A DNA stretch of 64,000 nt from Verrucomicrobiota bacterium. GTDB taxonomy: Bacteria > Verrucomicrobiota > Verrucomicrobiia > Opitutales > Opitutaceae. Location: NCBI GenBank assembly GCA_023426435.1, contig JAFAAS010000187.1, positions 1-64,000 on the forward strand, written 5' to 3'. Below are positions 34,753-43,567 of the stretch, piece by piece. The position numbers and the translations under genes are program-made. Within the stretch, counting starts at the first letter, position 1, and the number at the start of each line of letters is the position of its first letter. The notes beneath the pieces were generated by a model, which was not told where the DNA came from, ran no database searches, and saw only the letters and a program-made list of their open reading frames with translations.

Positions 34753-35350
34753 ATTTCCCCTTCGTGCTCGGCAGCAAATCCGCCGCTCGCGGCTCGATCT
34801 GCGTCGCCGCGTCCAACGCGCGCGCGAGGCCCTTGAAGATCGCCTCCGCCACGTGATGCGGCTCCTCGCCATAGACGAGTTGCACGTGGAGATTCGCCCC
34901 GAGGGCATTGCTGAACGCGCGGCAAAATTCTTTCACCAGCACGATGTTGAAATCGCGCACGAACATCGTCGGCGCATTGGCCTCGTAAACCAGGTGCGGC
35001 CGCCCGCCGACATCGACGACGATCCGCGCCAGTGATTCGTCCATCGGCAGGAGAAAAAATCCGTAACGCTTGATGCCGACTTTGTCGCCGAGCGCTTCCT
35101 TGAAAGCTTGCCCGAGCACGAGTCCGACATCCTCGACCGTGTGGTGATAGTCGACGTCCACGTCGCCGATCGCCTTCACCTCGAGATCGAACAACCCGTG
35201 CTTCGCGAACAGCGTCAGCATGTGATCGAAAAACGGCACGCCCGTGTCGATCTTCGCCGCGCCGCGACCGTCGATCGCGAGCGAAAGCGTGATATCGGTC
35301 TCCGCCGTCTTGCGGGAAACCTGCGCTACGCGTTGGGAGCCTTTAGCCAT
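34748..35350 (-). CDS. hisB: Imidazoleglycerol-phosphate dehydratase
   Basis: Dehydrates IGP to imidazole-acetol phosphate in histidine synthesis. The 200-residue protein is monofunctional, without the N-terminal phosphatase of enterobacterial HisB. Metal-binding motifs are GVPFFDHMLTLFAKHG, DVDVDYHHTVEDVGLVLGQA and GEEPHHVAEAIFKGLARAL. The start overlaps the hisC end by 25 nt. The stop TAG is read from the REP, so the last codons abut the repeat. Confidence 0.95.
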   Translation of the reverse strand: MAKGSQRVAQVSRKTAETDITLSLAIDGRGAAKIDTGVPFFDHMLTLFAKHGLFDLEVKAIGDVDVDYHHTVEDVGLVLGQAFKEALGDKVGIKRYGFFLLPMDESLARIVVDVGGRPHLVYEANAPTMFVRDFNIVLVKEFCRAFSNALGANLHVQLVYGEEPHHVAEAIFKGLARALDAATQIEPRAADLLPSTKGKL

Positions 35351-36432
35351 TCGTCGAAGGAGTTTTGCAGGACGAGCATCTCGTCGTCCGTGCCGACGCT
35401 GATGCGCAGGAACGAAGCGGTCAAGGCATGGCTCGGGAAGTAACGCACGAGCACTTTGCGCGAGCACAGAAAATCGTAAGCCGCCTTCGCCACCGCCGGC
35501 CCGCTCTCCCCGCGCGCCGTCTTCGGCTCCGTAAAGATGAAATTCGCCTGGGTCGGATAAGTGAACCAACCGCGTTGCTTCGAAAACCGCTCCACCGCCG
35601 CGTCACGCGTCGCCTTCACCCGCGCCACCATGGCCGCGAAATACGCCGTATCGCCGATCGCCGCGAGCGCCGCCGCCTGCGAGAGCCGGTTCACATTATA
35701 GCTGTCGCGCACGCGATCGAGCAGGTCGACGATTTCGGGATGCGCCAGCGCATAGCCGACGCGAATCCCCGCGAGCGCATACGCTTTCGAAAGCGTGCGC
35801 ACGACCACGAGCCGCGGATGGCGCGCGAGCAACGACACCGCGTTCTCGCTCGCAAAGGGCGCATACGCCTCGTCGACGATCAACACGCCCGCGAACCGCG
35901 ACAGCACTTGCTCGATCTCCGTATTCGAAAACCCAACACCCGTCGGCGCATTCGGCGAGGTGAGGAAAAACGCCCGCGCCCGCGACGCCACGATCCGCTC
36001 CACCGGGAGTTTCATCGATCGATCGAATTCGATCGTTTCCGCCCGCCCGTCCTGGATCGCCACGAGCACCGGATAAAGCGAGTAGCTCGGCAGCATGTAT
36101 CCGGCAGCTGGATGCGTCCCGACGAACACGCGCATCAGCAGGTTCAAAATGTCGTCCGATCCATTCCCCACCACGACATTCTCCTCCGCGACCCCGTGCA
36201 TCCGCGCGATCGCCGCCCGCAAAGGCGCGCTCTTCGGATTCGGATAGAGCCGCAGCGAGGCGCCATCTTCGCCCAGTTCCCGCCGCACCGCCTCCGCCAC
36301 ACGCGGGCTCGGCGGATACGGACATTCATTCGTGTTGAGCTTCACCCAACCCGCTTCCGTCGGCTGCAAGCCAGGCGTGTAAGCGTGAAGTTTTTCGACG
36401 TGCGGGAGAGCGAGAGAGGAAAGTGGTTCCAT
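35326..36432 (-). CDS. hisC: Histidinol-phosphate aminotransferase
   Basis: PLP enzyme of 368 residues making histidinol phosphate from imidazole-acetol phosphate and glutamate. It shows VKLNTNECPYPPSPRVAEAV, ENVVVGNGSDDILNLLMRVF, LTSPNAPTGVGFS, VDEAYAPFA and the PLP Lys in RTLSKAYALAGIRVGYA, then RISVGTDDEM. Its ATG is created at the edge of the REP pair, with no Shine-Dalgarno. The open frame upstream (to 36558) reads through the repeat and is not used. The 25-nt overlap with hisB suggests translational coupling. Confidence 0.95.
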   Translation of the reverse strand: MEPLSSLALPHVEKLHAYTPGLQPTEAGWVKLNTNECPYPPSPRVAEAVRRELGEDGASLRLYPNPKSAPLRAAIARMHGVAEENVVVGNGSDDILNLLMRVFVGTHPAAGYMLPSYSLYPVLVAIQDGRAETIEFDRSMKLPVERIVASRARAFFLTSPNAPTGVGFSNTEIEQVLSRFAGVLIVDEAYAPFASENAVSLLARHPRLVVVRTLSKAYALAGIRVGYALAHPEIVDLLDRVRDSYNVNRLSQAAALAAIGDTAYFAAMVARVKATRDAAVERFSKQRGWFTYPTQANFIFTEPKTARGESGPAVAKAAYDFLCSRKVLVRYFPSHALTASFLRISVGTDDEMLVLQNSFDEWLKAPNA

Positions 36433-36504
36433 GTAGGAGCGAGCTTGCTCGCGATAAAGGGGAAGAATTGATGCAGCGCCACCGCCTGCAAGCAGGCGCC
36501 TACT
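36432..36504. repeat. Inverted REP pair forming the hisD-hisC spacer
   Basis: The variant-stem REP (36432-36455, GCGAGCTTGCTCGC) and the inverted standard-type REP (36481-36504) repeat the same mixed combination seen at hisB-hisH. The pair includes the hisD stop (36500-36502) and the first base of the hisC start. Confidence 0.9.
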
Positions 36505-37795
36505 GCACGCGGATCTTGGCCGAACGACCGTGCGCATCCAGCCGCTCCAGCGCCGCAAACGCCGCGACGATCGGCTCGCCTTTCTTCAGGCTCTTGCGGT
36601 CGTAACGCACGATGCTCGTCCGCCGCAGAAAATCCGTCGCGCGCATCCCGCTGAAGTAGCGGCCCGCGCGTCCCGTCGGCAGCACGTGGCTCGGTCCCGC
36701 CGTGAAATCGCCCAACGCCGTCGGCGTATCGTTGCCGATCATGATCGCTCCGGCCGTCGTCACCAGCTTCACGAGCTTCTTCGCGGACGCATCGCTCACG
36801 AGCAATTCGAGATGCTCCGGCGCGACGTAATTCGCGACCTCCGCCGCTTGCGCGAGCGTCTTCACTTCGACCGCCAGAAAGCCGTGCTCCAGCACGCGCT
36901 GCGTCTTTTCCGAACGCGCGAGAAACTGCAGCTGATTCTGCACCTCGACGGAGATCGCATCGATCAACGCCGCCGAGGTCGCAACCAGGTAAATCTTTTC
37001 GCGCCCCGATCCGTGTTCCGCCTGCGCGAGCAAATCCGCCGCCGCATAATCGATGCGGGCCGTCTCGTCCGCGATCACCATCACCTCGCTCGGACCCGGC
37101 AGGCCGTTCACGCCGACCGTGCCAAACACCTGGCGCATCGCCTCGCAGGTATAGGCGTTGCCTGGACCGAAAATCTTGTCGACCGCCGGAATCGTCGTCG
37201 TGCCATACGCCATCGCGCCCACCGCTTGCACGCCGCCCACGCGATACACTTCCGTCACGCCGACCAGGTGCAACGCCGCCAGCAATCCGTCCGCGATTTT
37301 CCCTTCGGAGTTCGAGGGCGTGAACACCGCGATCTCCGGGCAGCCCGCGATCTTCGCCAGCGTAACCGTCATCAACACCGTCGAAACCAGCGGCACTTGT
37401 CCGCCCGGAACGTAAAGCCCCACGCGGCGAATCGGATCGAACTTCTCGCCGATCAAAGCGCCGTGCGGATTCTTCGCCGTCCAGCCTTTCGGCAGGCCGC
37501 GCTTGTTGAACGCCACGATGCTTTCGTGCGCGGCGACCAACGCCTTGCGCTCCGCATTCGGCAGCCGCTTCGCCGCCGCCGCGATCTCAGCCTCCGGCAC
37601 GCGCAGGTCGCGCGAGCGCAGACGCGCGCCGTCGAACTTCGCCGCATAATACACGACGGCCTCGTCGCCACGCTGCCGCACGTCGGCGAGGATCGCAGCT
37701 ACGGAGTCGGAGATTTCCCGCGGCACCACCGCGTCCCGACAGAACTCCGCCAGATCGGCGGCGAAAGTTTTGGAGGCGTAGTTCAGCGTGCGCAT
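36500..37795 (-). CDS. hisD: Histidinol dehydrogenase
   Basis: Zinc enzyme of 431 residues performing the last two oxidations of histidine synthesis. It shows RVGLYVPGGQVPLVSTVLMTVTLAKIAGC, KIFGPGNAYTCEAMRQVFGTVGVNGLPGPSEVMVIAD, LAQAEHGSGREKIYL, NYVAPEHLELLVSD and a zinc-ligand region near DFTAGPSHVLPTGRAGRYFSG. The ATG at 37795 fits; the frame is open to 37864. The stop lies inside the REP pair. It is the first his gene here, 78 nt after a LolA-like gene. Confidence 0.96.
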   Translation of the reverse strand: MRTLNYASKTFAADLAEFCRDAVVPREISDSVAAILADVRQRGDEAVVYYAAKFDGARLRSRDLRVPEAEIAAAAKRLPNAERKALVAAHESIVAFNKRGLPKGWTAKNPHGALIGEKFDPIRRVGLYVPGGQVPLVSTVLMTVTLAKIAGCPEIAVFTPSNSEGKIADGLLAALHLVGVTEVYRVGGVQAVGAMAYGTTTIPAVDKIFGPGNAYTCEAMRQVFGTVGVNGLPGPSEVMVIADETARIDYAAADLLAQAEHGSGREKIYLVATSAALIDAISVEVQNQLQFLARSEKTQRVLEHGFLAVEVKTLAQAAEVANYVAPEHLELLVSDASAKKLVKLVTTAGAIMIGNDTPTALGDFTAGPSHVLPTGRAGRYFSGMRATDFLRRTSIVRYDRKSLKKGEPIVAAFAALERLDAHGRSAKIRVQ

Positions 37796-37873
37796 GGCGG
37801 CTATGAAAAGGTTTCGCAGGAGCGTTCGATCGACGCGGCTTCCCTCCGGCGGCCCGAAGACCACCGGACGAAA

Positions 37874-38626
37874 TCATCGCAAGGTGGGCAGAGGCACCGC
37901 GAAGAGTTCCGACGGAAAGGTTTCGTTCACCGTGATCTTTTCGAAGGTGATGGTGCGCGCTTCGGTCCCGTTGTCGTTCTTCTGTGTGATCCGGAGCGTC
38001 TTCGCAAAACGGATACCGCCCGCGGTCATCTCACCGTCTTCACGAATGTTGCTGTTCTCGTCGCCCGTATAAACGAGCTCGCCGGTGGCTTCGTTGAAAT
38101 AGCGGTAGTAGATCAGCGTCGGGCTGTGAATGAACGCCACCTTCCGGCAGCTCACGCCGTCGATCGTCACCGGGCCCTGGTCTTCAACCGTCCCGCCGAT
38201 TTTCTCGATCCCCCGAAAAAACGACAGGTTCTGCCACACGTCGGCGCGAAGTTGTTTGATCTGGTCCACGCCGAGCTGGCTCTGCTGCCAATTCGTGGGA
38301 TCCGACGCATCCGTCACGCGACGCCACGCATCGTAGCCGTCCAACGCGCTCACCTCGATCATCTCGCTCGACGTGATTTCGATGCGTTGCTGCGCGGGCT
38401 TTTGGAGATAAATCTCGATCCGATACTGCGCCTGCTTCGCCGGATCGCGCGGATCCGGAGCCGTCATCGTGCCGACATAATGAATCGACTTCACCGCATC
38501 GAGGACGTGATCCGGCGCCAGGCGGGCGCGCGCTTTCGCGATGATCGCGGGCTCGGCAGCTTGAACGGCGACCGCGGCAACAAAAGCGAGAGCGACGGCG
38601 AGCACGCGAAGCGGGGGGAAAATCAT
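37874..38626 (-). CDS. Exported LolA/LppX-like lipid-binding protein
   Basis: Protein of 250 residues with a signal peptide (MIFPPLRVLAVALAFVAAVAVQA, then AEP). A half-barrel pattern follows, like LolA and outer-membrane lipoprotein-sorting proteins: VKSIHYVGTMTAPDP, YRIEIYLQKPAQQRIEI, YDAWRRVTDASDPTNW, PTLIYYRYFNEATGELVYTGD, ITFEKITVNETFPSELF. Carrying a lipid or lipoprotein through the periplasm is inference from the fold; it is not canonical LolA. It lies upstream of hisD on the same strand. Confidence 0.6.
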   Translation of the reverse strand: MIFPPLRVLAVALAFVAAVAVQAAEPAIIAKARARLAPDHVLDAVKSIHYVGTMTAPDPRDPAKQAQYRIEIYLQKPAQQRIEITSSEMIEVSALDGYDAWRRVTDASDPTNWQQSQLGVDQIKQLRADVWQNLSFFRGIEKIGGTVEDQGPVTIDGVSCRKVAFIHSPTLIYYRYFNEATGELVYTGDENSNIREDGEMTAGGIRFAKTLRITQKNDNGTEARTITFEKITVNETFPSELFAVPLPTLR

Positions 38627-38711
38627 AAGGCGCGGAGTTTGAAGAAAATTGGCCGGCGAGGGAAGCCAGCTTTGCCGCCGGCCAAGCCCTGCCGAAAAGT
38701 CTGGCGCGACC

Positions 38712-40253
38712 TTATTCCCACTCGATCGTCGCGGGCGGCTTCGAACTGATATCGAGCACCACGCGACTCACGCCCCGAACTTCGTTCGTGATCCGGCTGG
38801 AGATTTTTTGCAGCACATCGTGCGGGATCTTCGCCCAGTCCGCCGTCATCGCGTCGACGCTCTCCACGATCCGCAACGCAATCACGTAGTCGTAAGTGCG
38901 TTCGTCACCGAACACGCCCACCGTTCGCACTGGCAGGAAAACGCAGAACGACTGCCAGACTTTGTAATAAAGTCCCGAAGCCATCATCTCCTCGTGCAAC
39001 ACCGCATCGGCGTCGCGAAGGATCTGAAGATTCTCCGCCGTGATCTCGCCCATGACGCGCACGCCCAGGCCGGGGCCGGGGAACGGCTGCCGCCATACCA
39101 CTTCCTTGGGAAGCCCGAGCGCCGCGCCGACTTTGCGCACCTCGTCCTTGAACAATTCGCGCAACGGTTCGACCAGCTTCAGCTTCATCCGCTCCGGCAG
39201 GCCGCCGACATTGTGATGCGTTTTGATGAGCGAGGCCGGATTGTTTCCGATCGAAACGCTCTCGATCACGTCGGGATAAAGCGTGCCCTGCGCGAGGAAC
39301 TCCGCGCTGCCTTTGATCGAACGCAGCGACTTCTCGAATACCTCCACAAACGTGCGGCCGATGATCTTCCGCTTCTGCTCCGGATCGGTCACGCCTTTCA
39401 AACGCCGCAGGAAAAGCTTCGACGCATCCACCACCCGCAGGTCGATGCGGAAATGCTTCGCGTAAAGTTTCTCCACATACTCGCGCTCCCCTTTCCGAAT
39501 GAGTCCGTTGTCGACGAAGATGCAGGTGAGCTGCTTCCCAATCGCCTTGTGCAACAAGGCCGCCGCGACCGAAGAATCCACGCCGCCGGAAAGCCCGAGG
39601 ATCACGCGCGACTTGCCGACTTTCTCACGAATCTCCGCGACCGCGTGCGCGATGAAATCCTTGGTCGTCCAATCCTGGCTCGCTCCGCAAATGCCGACGA
39701 TGAAGTTGCGGATCATGTCCACGCCGCGCTCGGTGTGAAACACCTCGGGATGAAACTGAATGCCGTAAAAGCGGCGTTTCGCGTCCTCGATTCCTGAATA
39801 CGGCGAGTTTTCCGATACCGCCGTCGCGACGAAACCGGGCGGGAGTTTCGCGAGCTTGTCGCCGTGAGAATTCCAAATGCGCAGCTTGCGCGGCAACCCG
39901 GCGAAGAGCTTGCCCGGTCGCTTGATCGTGAGATGGCCGTGGCCGTATTCGCGCGCCTTGCTGTGCTCGACCTTCCCGCCCAGGAAGTGGCCCATCAGCT
40001 GCACGCCGTAGCAGATGCCAAGCACCGGCACACCCAGTTCGAAGATCGCCGGATCCGGATGCGGCGCGTTCTTCGCATAAACGCTTTGCGGCCCACCCGA
40101 GAGGATGATGCCGATCACGCCTTCCTCGCGCAACTTCGCCGCGGGCGTCGCATAATGATAGATCTTCGAGTAAACCTGACACTCGCGAATCCGGCGGGCG
40201 ATGACTTGCGTGAGCTGCGAACCGAAGTCCAGGACGGCAATTGTCTGAGGCAT
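38712..40253 (-). CDS. guaA: GMP synthase (glutamine-hydrolysing)
   Basis: Converts XMP to GMP. The 513-residue protein has an N-terminal class I amidotransferase (IAVLDFGSQLTQVIARRIREC, Cys in LGICYGVQLMGHFLGG, His/Glu in YGIQFHPEVFHTE) and an ATP-pyrophosphatase domain with the P-loop ILGLSGGVDSSVAAALL. The dimerisation domain ends RVVLDISSKPPATIEWE, the invariant GuaA C-terminus. The 140 nt upstream hold no recognisable purine riboswitch. Confidence 0.97.
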   Translation of the reverse strand: MPQTIAVLDFGSQLTQVIARRIRECQVYSKIYHYATPAAKLREEGVIGIILSGGPQSVYAKNAPHPDPAIFELGVPVLGICYGVQLMGHFLGGKVEHSKAREYGHGHLTIKRPGKLFAGLPRKLRIWNSHGDKLAKLPPGFVATAVSENSPYSGIEDAKRRFYGIQFHPEVFHTERGVDMIRNFIVGICGASQDWTTKDFIAHAVAEIREKVGKSRVILGLSGGVDSSVAAALLHKAIGKQLTCIFVDNGLIRKGEREYVEKLYAKHFRIDLRVVDASKLFLRRLKGVTDPEQKRKIIGRTFVEVFEKSLRSIKGSAEFLAQGTLYPDVIESVSIGNNPASLIKTHHNVGGLPERMKLKLVEPLRELFKDEVRKVGAALGLPKEVVWRQPFPGPGLGVRVMGEITAENLQILRDADAVLHEEMMASGLYYKVWQSFCVFLPVRTVGVFGDERTYDYVIALRIVESVDAMTADWAKIPHDVLQKISSRITNEVRGVSRVVLDISSKPPATIEWE

Positions 40254-40393
40254 GTGCGACGTGGGAAACGGACAGCACAACGCAGACCGCTTGTGGGGCG
40301 CAAGCCGCGATTCACCACGGAAAGGAACGGCTTTCCAATCCGCCCGGAGGTGCGCTCCTTCCATCGGACCGCAAACCTCATTCTACAACTCAC

Positions 40394-41569
40394 TCACTGT
40401 GAGGCTCCGCGATCAAATCCGCCGCGGAGCGCTTGAACAAAGGCATTGCGAAACAGCGTTCCGATCGTCGACCAGACATCGACTTCGTTGTCCGCAAAGT
40501 TCCCGTTGAAGGGCGCACGGGTCGCAACTTGCTCCTCTTGATTGTTCTCGAGCACCGTCGCCACGGCGCTGACCACCTTCTCTTTCGCCCGCTCGAGGAT
40601 GTTCTTCTCGTCGTCGTTCGCCGTTTCAAACTCCAGATCATGGAAGAGCGGCTTCACGTAGCCGTTGTAAGCGCCACCGCCGGCTTCGACTTCGAAAAAC
40701 ATCTCGAAGGTTCCTCGCGAGACGTCCACGTCGGCATACGCGTTCAGAAAATCGTTGGCCGCCGCCAATTCGACGCCCCGCAGCTCCATGTTGGCCGAGA
40801 AGGTCGGCTCCTCCGCAATCGGATTCACCTGAATCTCGGACCGCAGCTGACCGTTGCCCGTCGTCGTCGCTTCGATGCGCACTTTTGCAGGAAGCGGGTC
40901 GCCATTCGCCTTCGGCCGATTTTGCAGGTCGCTCGCGACGATGTGGAGATTCTCGACGCCAACCTCGGCCGTCGGATTTTCCGAGCGATCGATGAAACGC
41001 ACCCGCGTGTTCTTCACTTCCAGCTTGTTCAACTCCATCGGAAACGAATTGCGGAACACATCCTGCCAGCGCTGCACCTCGCGCCTCTTTTGCTGCAGCT
41101 CCGCATTGAGCTCGGCCGTGTCGTCTTCCTCCGGGGTCTTGTGGCGTTTGACGACGATGATCTCCGCGCCGTCCACGACCGCGCTGCCGCCGAGCCGACC
41201 CGCCAACAACGCACTCGGCGCCAGTCGCATCGAGGCCTTCCGGACATGAACCACCGGCAAATCGCTTTCGTGCCCACGCTCGTAGAGAACGAAATTTTCC
41301 ACGTCGATCGCCCCGCGCCACAATGCCAGCGTCACCGCATCCGTCCGACCGGCAAAACCGTCGATCGCGGCGAGCTCGCGATTCACGATCGATTTCGCAA
41401 TCGGCGAACCGACAAAGCGAATCAACACGAGCAGCGTTGCGATCACGACGAGCACGCCCACCCAGCGCCGCCGGCGATGGCGCGACGGCCGCTCTGCTCG
41501 CGTCGCGTAAGTTTGGGGGACCAGGGGCGAGCGACGCCGACGCAAACGGGTAAACGTGAGCAAACTCAT
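40394..41569 (-). CDS. DUF748/AsmA-like membrane-anchored protein
   Basis: Protein of 391 residues: a basic cytosolic start, one transmembrane helix (about residues 35-52, WVGVLVVIATLLVLIRFVG), then a long periplasmic beta-rich domain (VENFVLYERGHESDLPVVHVRKASMRLAPSAL..., LNKLEVKNTRVRFID, NLHIVASDLQN) of the AsmA/DUF748 type, with a helical ending. Related large proteins bridge the periplasm for phospholipid transport; this one is too short for that and may be a partner or regulator. The frame is open to 41620; the ATG at 41569 gives a normal N-in signal anchor. Confidence 0.65.
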   Translation of the reverse strand: MSLLTFTRLRRRRSPLVPQTYATRAERPSRHRRRRWVGVLVVIATLLVLIRFVGSPIAKSIVNRELAAIDGFAGRTDAVTLALWRGAIDVENFVLYERGHESDLPVVHVRKASMRLAPSALLAGRLGGSAVVDGAEIIVVKRHKTPEEDDTAELNAELQQKRREVQRWQDVFRNSFPMELNKLEVKNTRVRFIDRSENPTAEVGVENLHIVASDLQNRPKANGDPLPAKVRIEATTTGNGQLRSEIQVNPIAEEPTFSANMELRGVELAAANDFLNAYADVDVSRGTFEMFFEVEAGGGAYNGYVKPLFHDLEFETANDDEKNILERAKEKVVSAVATVLENNQEEQVATRAPFNGNFADNEVDVWSTIGTLFRNAFVQALRGGFDRGASQ

Positions 41570-41794
41570 GCGTTTCCACCCGCTTGCCGGATGCCAACCG
41601 TCCAACTCACGAACGCTCAACCCACTCCCCTTCGACGCCGCCTTCTAGTTGGCCGCAACCTGCAAGGTCACGATCACGCGAACCAGCAAACTGCATGATC
41701 GCGCGGAAGCTATTTTCGCGTCCGCCCACCCGGTGATGCGGGAACTGCTTTCCTCTCGCGTCGCATTTCGCGCTCGTTGCAATCGACGCTCTCC

Positions 41795-43015
41795 ATGTTT
41801 CCTCCACTCGGCACGATCGTCCGCTGTGTGATCCAGCAGCCGGGTTATCCGGGAGTGCTCGCCGCCAATTTCGCGCTCGGCATGGCATCGTCATTCGTCG
41901 TGCCGTTCCTCTCGATGTGGGGCACGCTCCACATCGGGATGTCGCCGGTCCTGTTCGGCACGTTCATGACGATCACGTCCGTCAGCGCGATCGTGCTCAG
42001 CACCTTGCTTGCGCGTTGGTCAGACAGTCACGTGCCGCGCCGGACCATGCTCATCGTCGGCAGCCTTTGCGGCATGCTCGGCTACTCGGGTTACGCCTTT
42101 CTCACCGATGTCACGGCGCTGCTCCTGTGCGGGTCGCTGCTCGTCGGCACGGCGACGGTGAACTTCTCGCAGCTGTTCGCGTTCGTGCGCGAGGAACTCG
42201 CGCGACCGGAGAACAAGAGCGCCGACATGCCGCTTTTGATGAGTTTGCTGCGCGTGTCGTTCTCACTCGCCTGGACGGTCGGCCCGGCGATCGGCGCGTG
42301 GGTCACGGTGCACTGGGGTTATCGCGGAATCTTCCTCGGGGCCGTGTCGCTCTTCGCGATCTTCCTGGTTTTTGCGCTTCGCTTCGTCCCACACCGGCCG
42401 CATCCGCCGGTGGCGCGCCACACGAACCGCCCGTCGCTCATCCGGGTGCTCGCACGAGGAGACGTCGTTTCCACGTTCATCGCGCTGGTGCTGGTTTTCG
42501 CCGCGTTCAGCATGAACATGATGAACCTGCCGCTGCTCGTGACGCAGGCGCTCGCCGGCACCAAAGCGGATGTGGGCTGGATCTTCAGCATCGCTCCGGT
42601 TTTCGAGGTGCCGCTCATGATCTGGTTCGGACAACTCGCCGCCCGCGGGCATCAGGTGGGATTGATCCGCTTCGGCGTGATCGTTTCCGCCGTCTATTTC
42701 GTCGCCCTGATCTTCGCGCAGGCGCCATGGCACATCTACCCGATGCAAATCCTGAGCGCGATCGCCATCGCGATCATGACGAATATCACGATCACGTTCT
42801 TGCAGGACATGCTTCCCGGACACACCGGCCTCGCGACCACGCTCTACTCGAATTCGTTCAGCGGCGGCAGCCTGATCGGCTTTCTCACCTTCGGACTTCT
42901 GCTCGAACGCGTCGGCTACCGCGGCGTGTTCGTGATCTGCGTCGCACTGTGCGCCGCCGCCCTAGGATTGCTGCTCCTCTCGCGTCTCCGAAATCGGATG
43001 ACCGCGGTTACGTAG
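41795..43015 (+). CDS. MFS exporter, sugar-efflux (SET) type
   Basis: Major-facilitator protein of 406 residues with about twelve helices. The loop 2-3 motif LARWSDSHVPRRTMLIVG and the sequence FLQDMLPGHTGLATTLYSNSFSGGSLIG near helix 10-11 resemble the SetA/SetB family of sugar efflux transporters. The substrate cannot be assigned. The ATG at 41795 is preferred over a TTG at 41777. Its downstream region carries a hairpin at 43131 that may terminate it. Confidence 0.8.
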   Translation: MFPPLGTIVRCVIQQPGYPGVLAANFALGMASSFVVPFLSMWGTLHIGMSPVLFGTFMTITSVSAIVLSTLLARWSDSHVPRRTMLIVGSLCGMLGYSGYAFLTDVTALLLCGSLLVGTATVNFSQLFAFVREELARPENKSADMPLLMSLLRVSFSLAWTVGPAIGAWVTVHWGYRGIFLGAVSLFAIFLVFALRFVPHRPHPPVARHTNRPSLIRVLARGDVVSTFIALVLVFAAFSMNMMNLPLLVTQALAGTKADVGWIFSIAPVFEVPLMIWFGQLAARGHQVGLIRFGVIVSAVYFVALIFAQAPWHIYPMQILSAIAIAIMTNITITFLQDMLPGHTGLATTLYSNSFSGGSLIGFLTFGLLLERVGYRGVFVICVALCAAALGLLLLSRLRNRMTAVT

Positions 43016-43130
43016 CGGAAGCGGCTACCCGCAGGAAGCGATTCGCTTCGCACCGGCTCCGCCGGAGATGCACCGCGTCCTTCGAAAACGGCACCGCTCC
43101 CACCACCCTGGCCCTGCGCGCTTACCAAAT

Positions 43131-43161
43131 AAATAGGCGCGCGAAAATCGCGCGCCTATTT
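43131..43161. terminator. Strong hairpin, probably bidirectional terminator
   Basis: A perfect 14-bp stem (AAATAGGCGCGCGA / TCGCGCGCCTATTT) with a 3-nt AAA loop. The minus-strand side continues into TATTTATTTGG, suiting termination of the Lys-rich peptide gene. The plus side ends TTTTC after the MFS gene. Confidence 0.85.
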
Positions 43162-43223
43162 TCAAGAAGGATAACGGTCCGTCTCAGCGAGTGATCGTGA
43201 GACGAACGCGAGACCTCGCACTC

Positions 43224-43301
43224 TTACTTCTTTTTCTTCTTAGCAGCAGTCTTCTTTTTCGGAGCGCTCTTCTTGGCAGCTTTCGCGGATTTCTTGGCCA
43301 T
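43224..43301 (-). CDS. Tiny Lys/Ala-rich basic peptide (25 residues)
   Basis: ATG to TAA gives 25 residues beginning MAKKSAKAAKKSAP and ending in five lysines; 13 of 25 residues are Lys and the rest are Ala, Ser, Pro and Thr. The composition is that of histone H1-like tails (SPKK/AAKK pattern), so DNA or RNA binding is the natural guess. A dedicated terminator lies 62 nt downstream, and its A-rich leader (CCCTAAAACAACATG) resembles that of rplQ in this window, both of which support a real expressed gene. It could also be a remnant of a longer H1-like protein. Confidence 0.6.
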   Translation of the reverse strand: MAKKSAKAAKKSAPKKKTAAKKKKK

Positions 43302-43424
43302 GTTGTTTTAGGGTTTTTGTTTTGTGCACCGAACGAACGATTGGCTCGTCGGCGCGCCTCCAATTGGCCGATTCAAAATCGTTTTGTAAATGTTAGATTC
43401 GCATGTTGTGCGCAGAATTTTTCC

Positions 43425-43456
43425 ACGCGCAAAACACGCCAACGCGCAAAACACGC
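43425..43456. repeat. Direct repeat, 15 bp at 17-bp period
   Basis: ACGCGCAAAACACGC occurs at 43425-43439 and 43442-43456 in the 266-nt divergent spacer between the Lys-rich peptide and the DUF892 gene. It could be a tandem regulator site. Confidence 0.5.
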
Positions 43457-43567
43457 GGGATTTTTCTCCATGCGCGCTTACTCCGCCGCCCCAATGACGA
43501 GGGAAAAATGCGCGGTATCTTCAACGCCGCCGCGCTTCGCCGACACGAACCTCAACTCTCATTCACC

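Noticed and set aside
40254..40393. Purine riboswitch before guaA
   Set aside because: No conserved three-way-junction or loop sequences could be found in the 140 nt.
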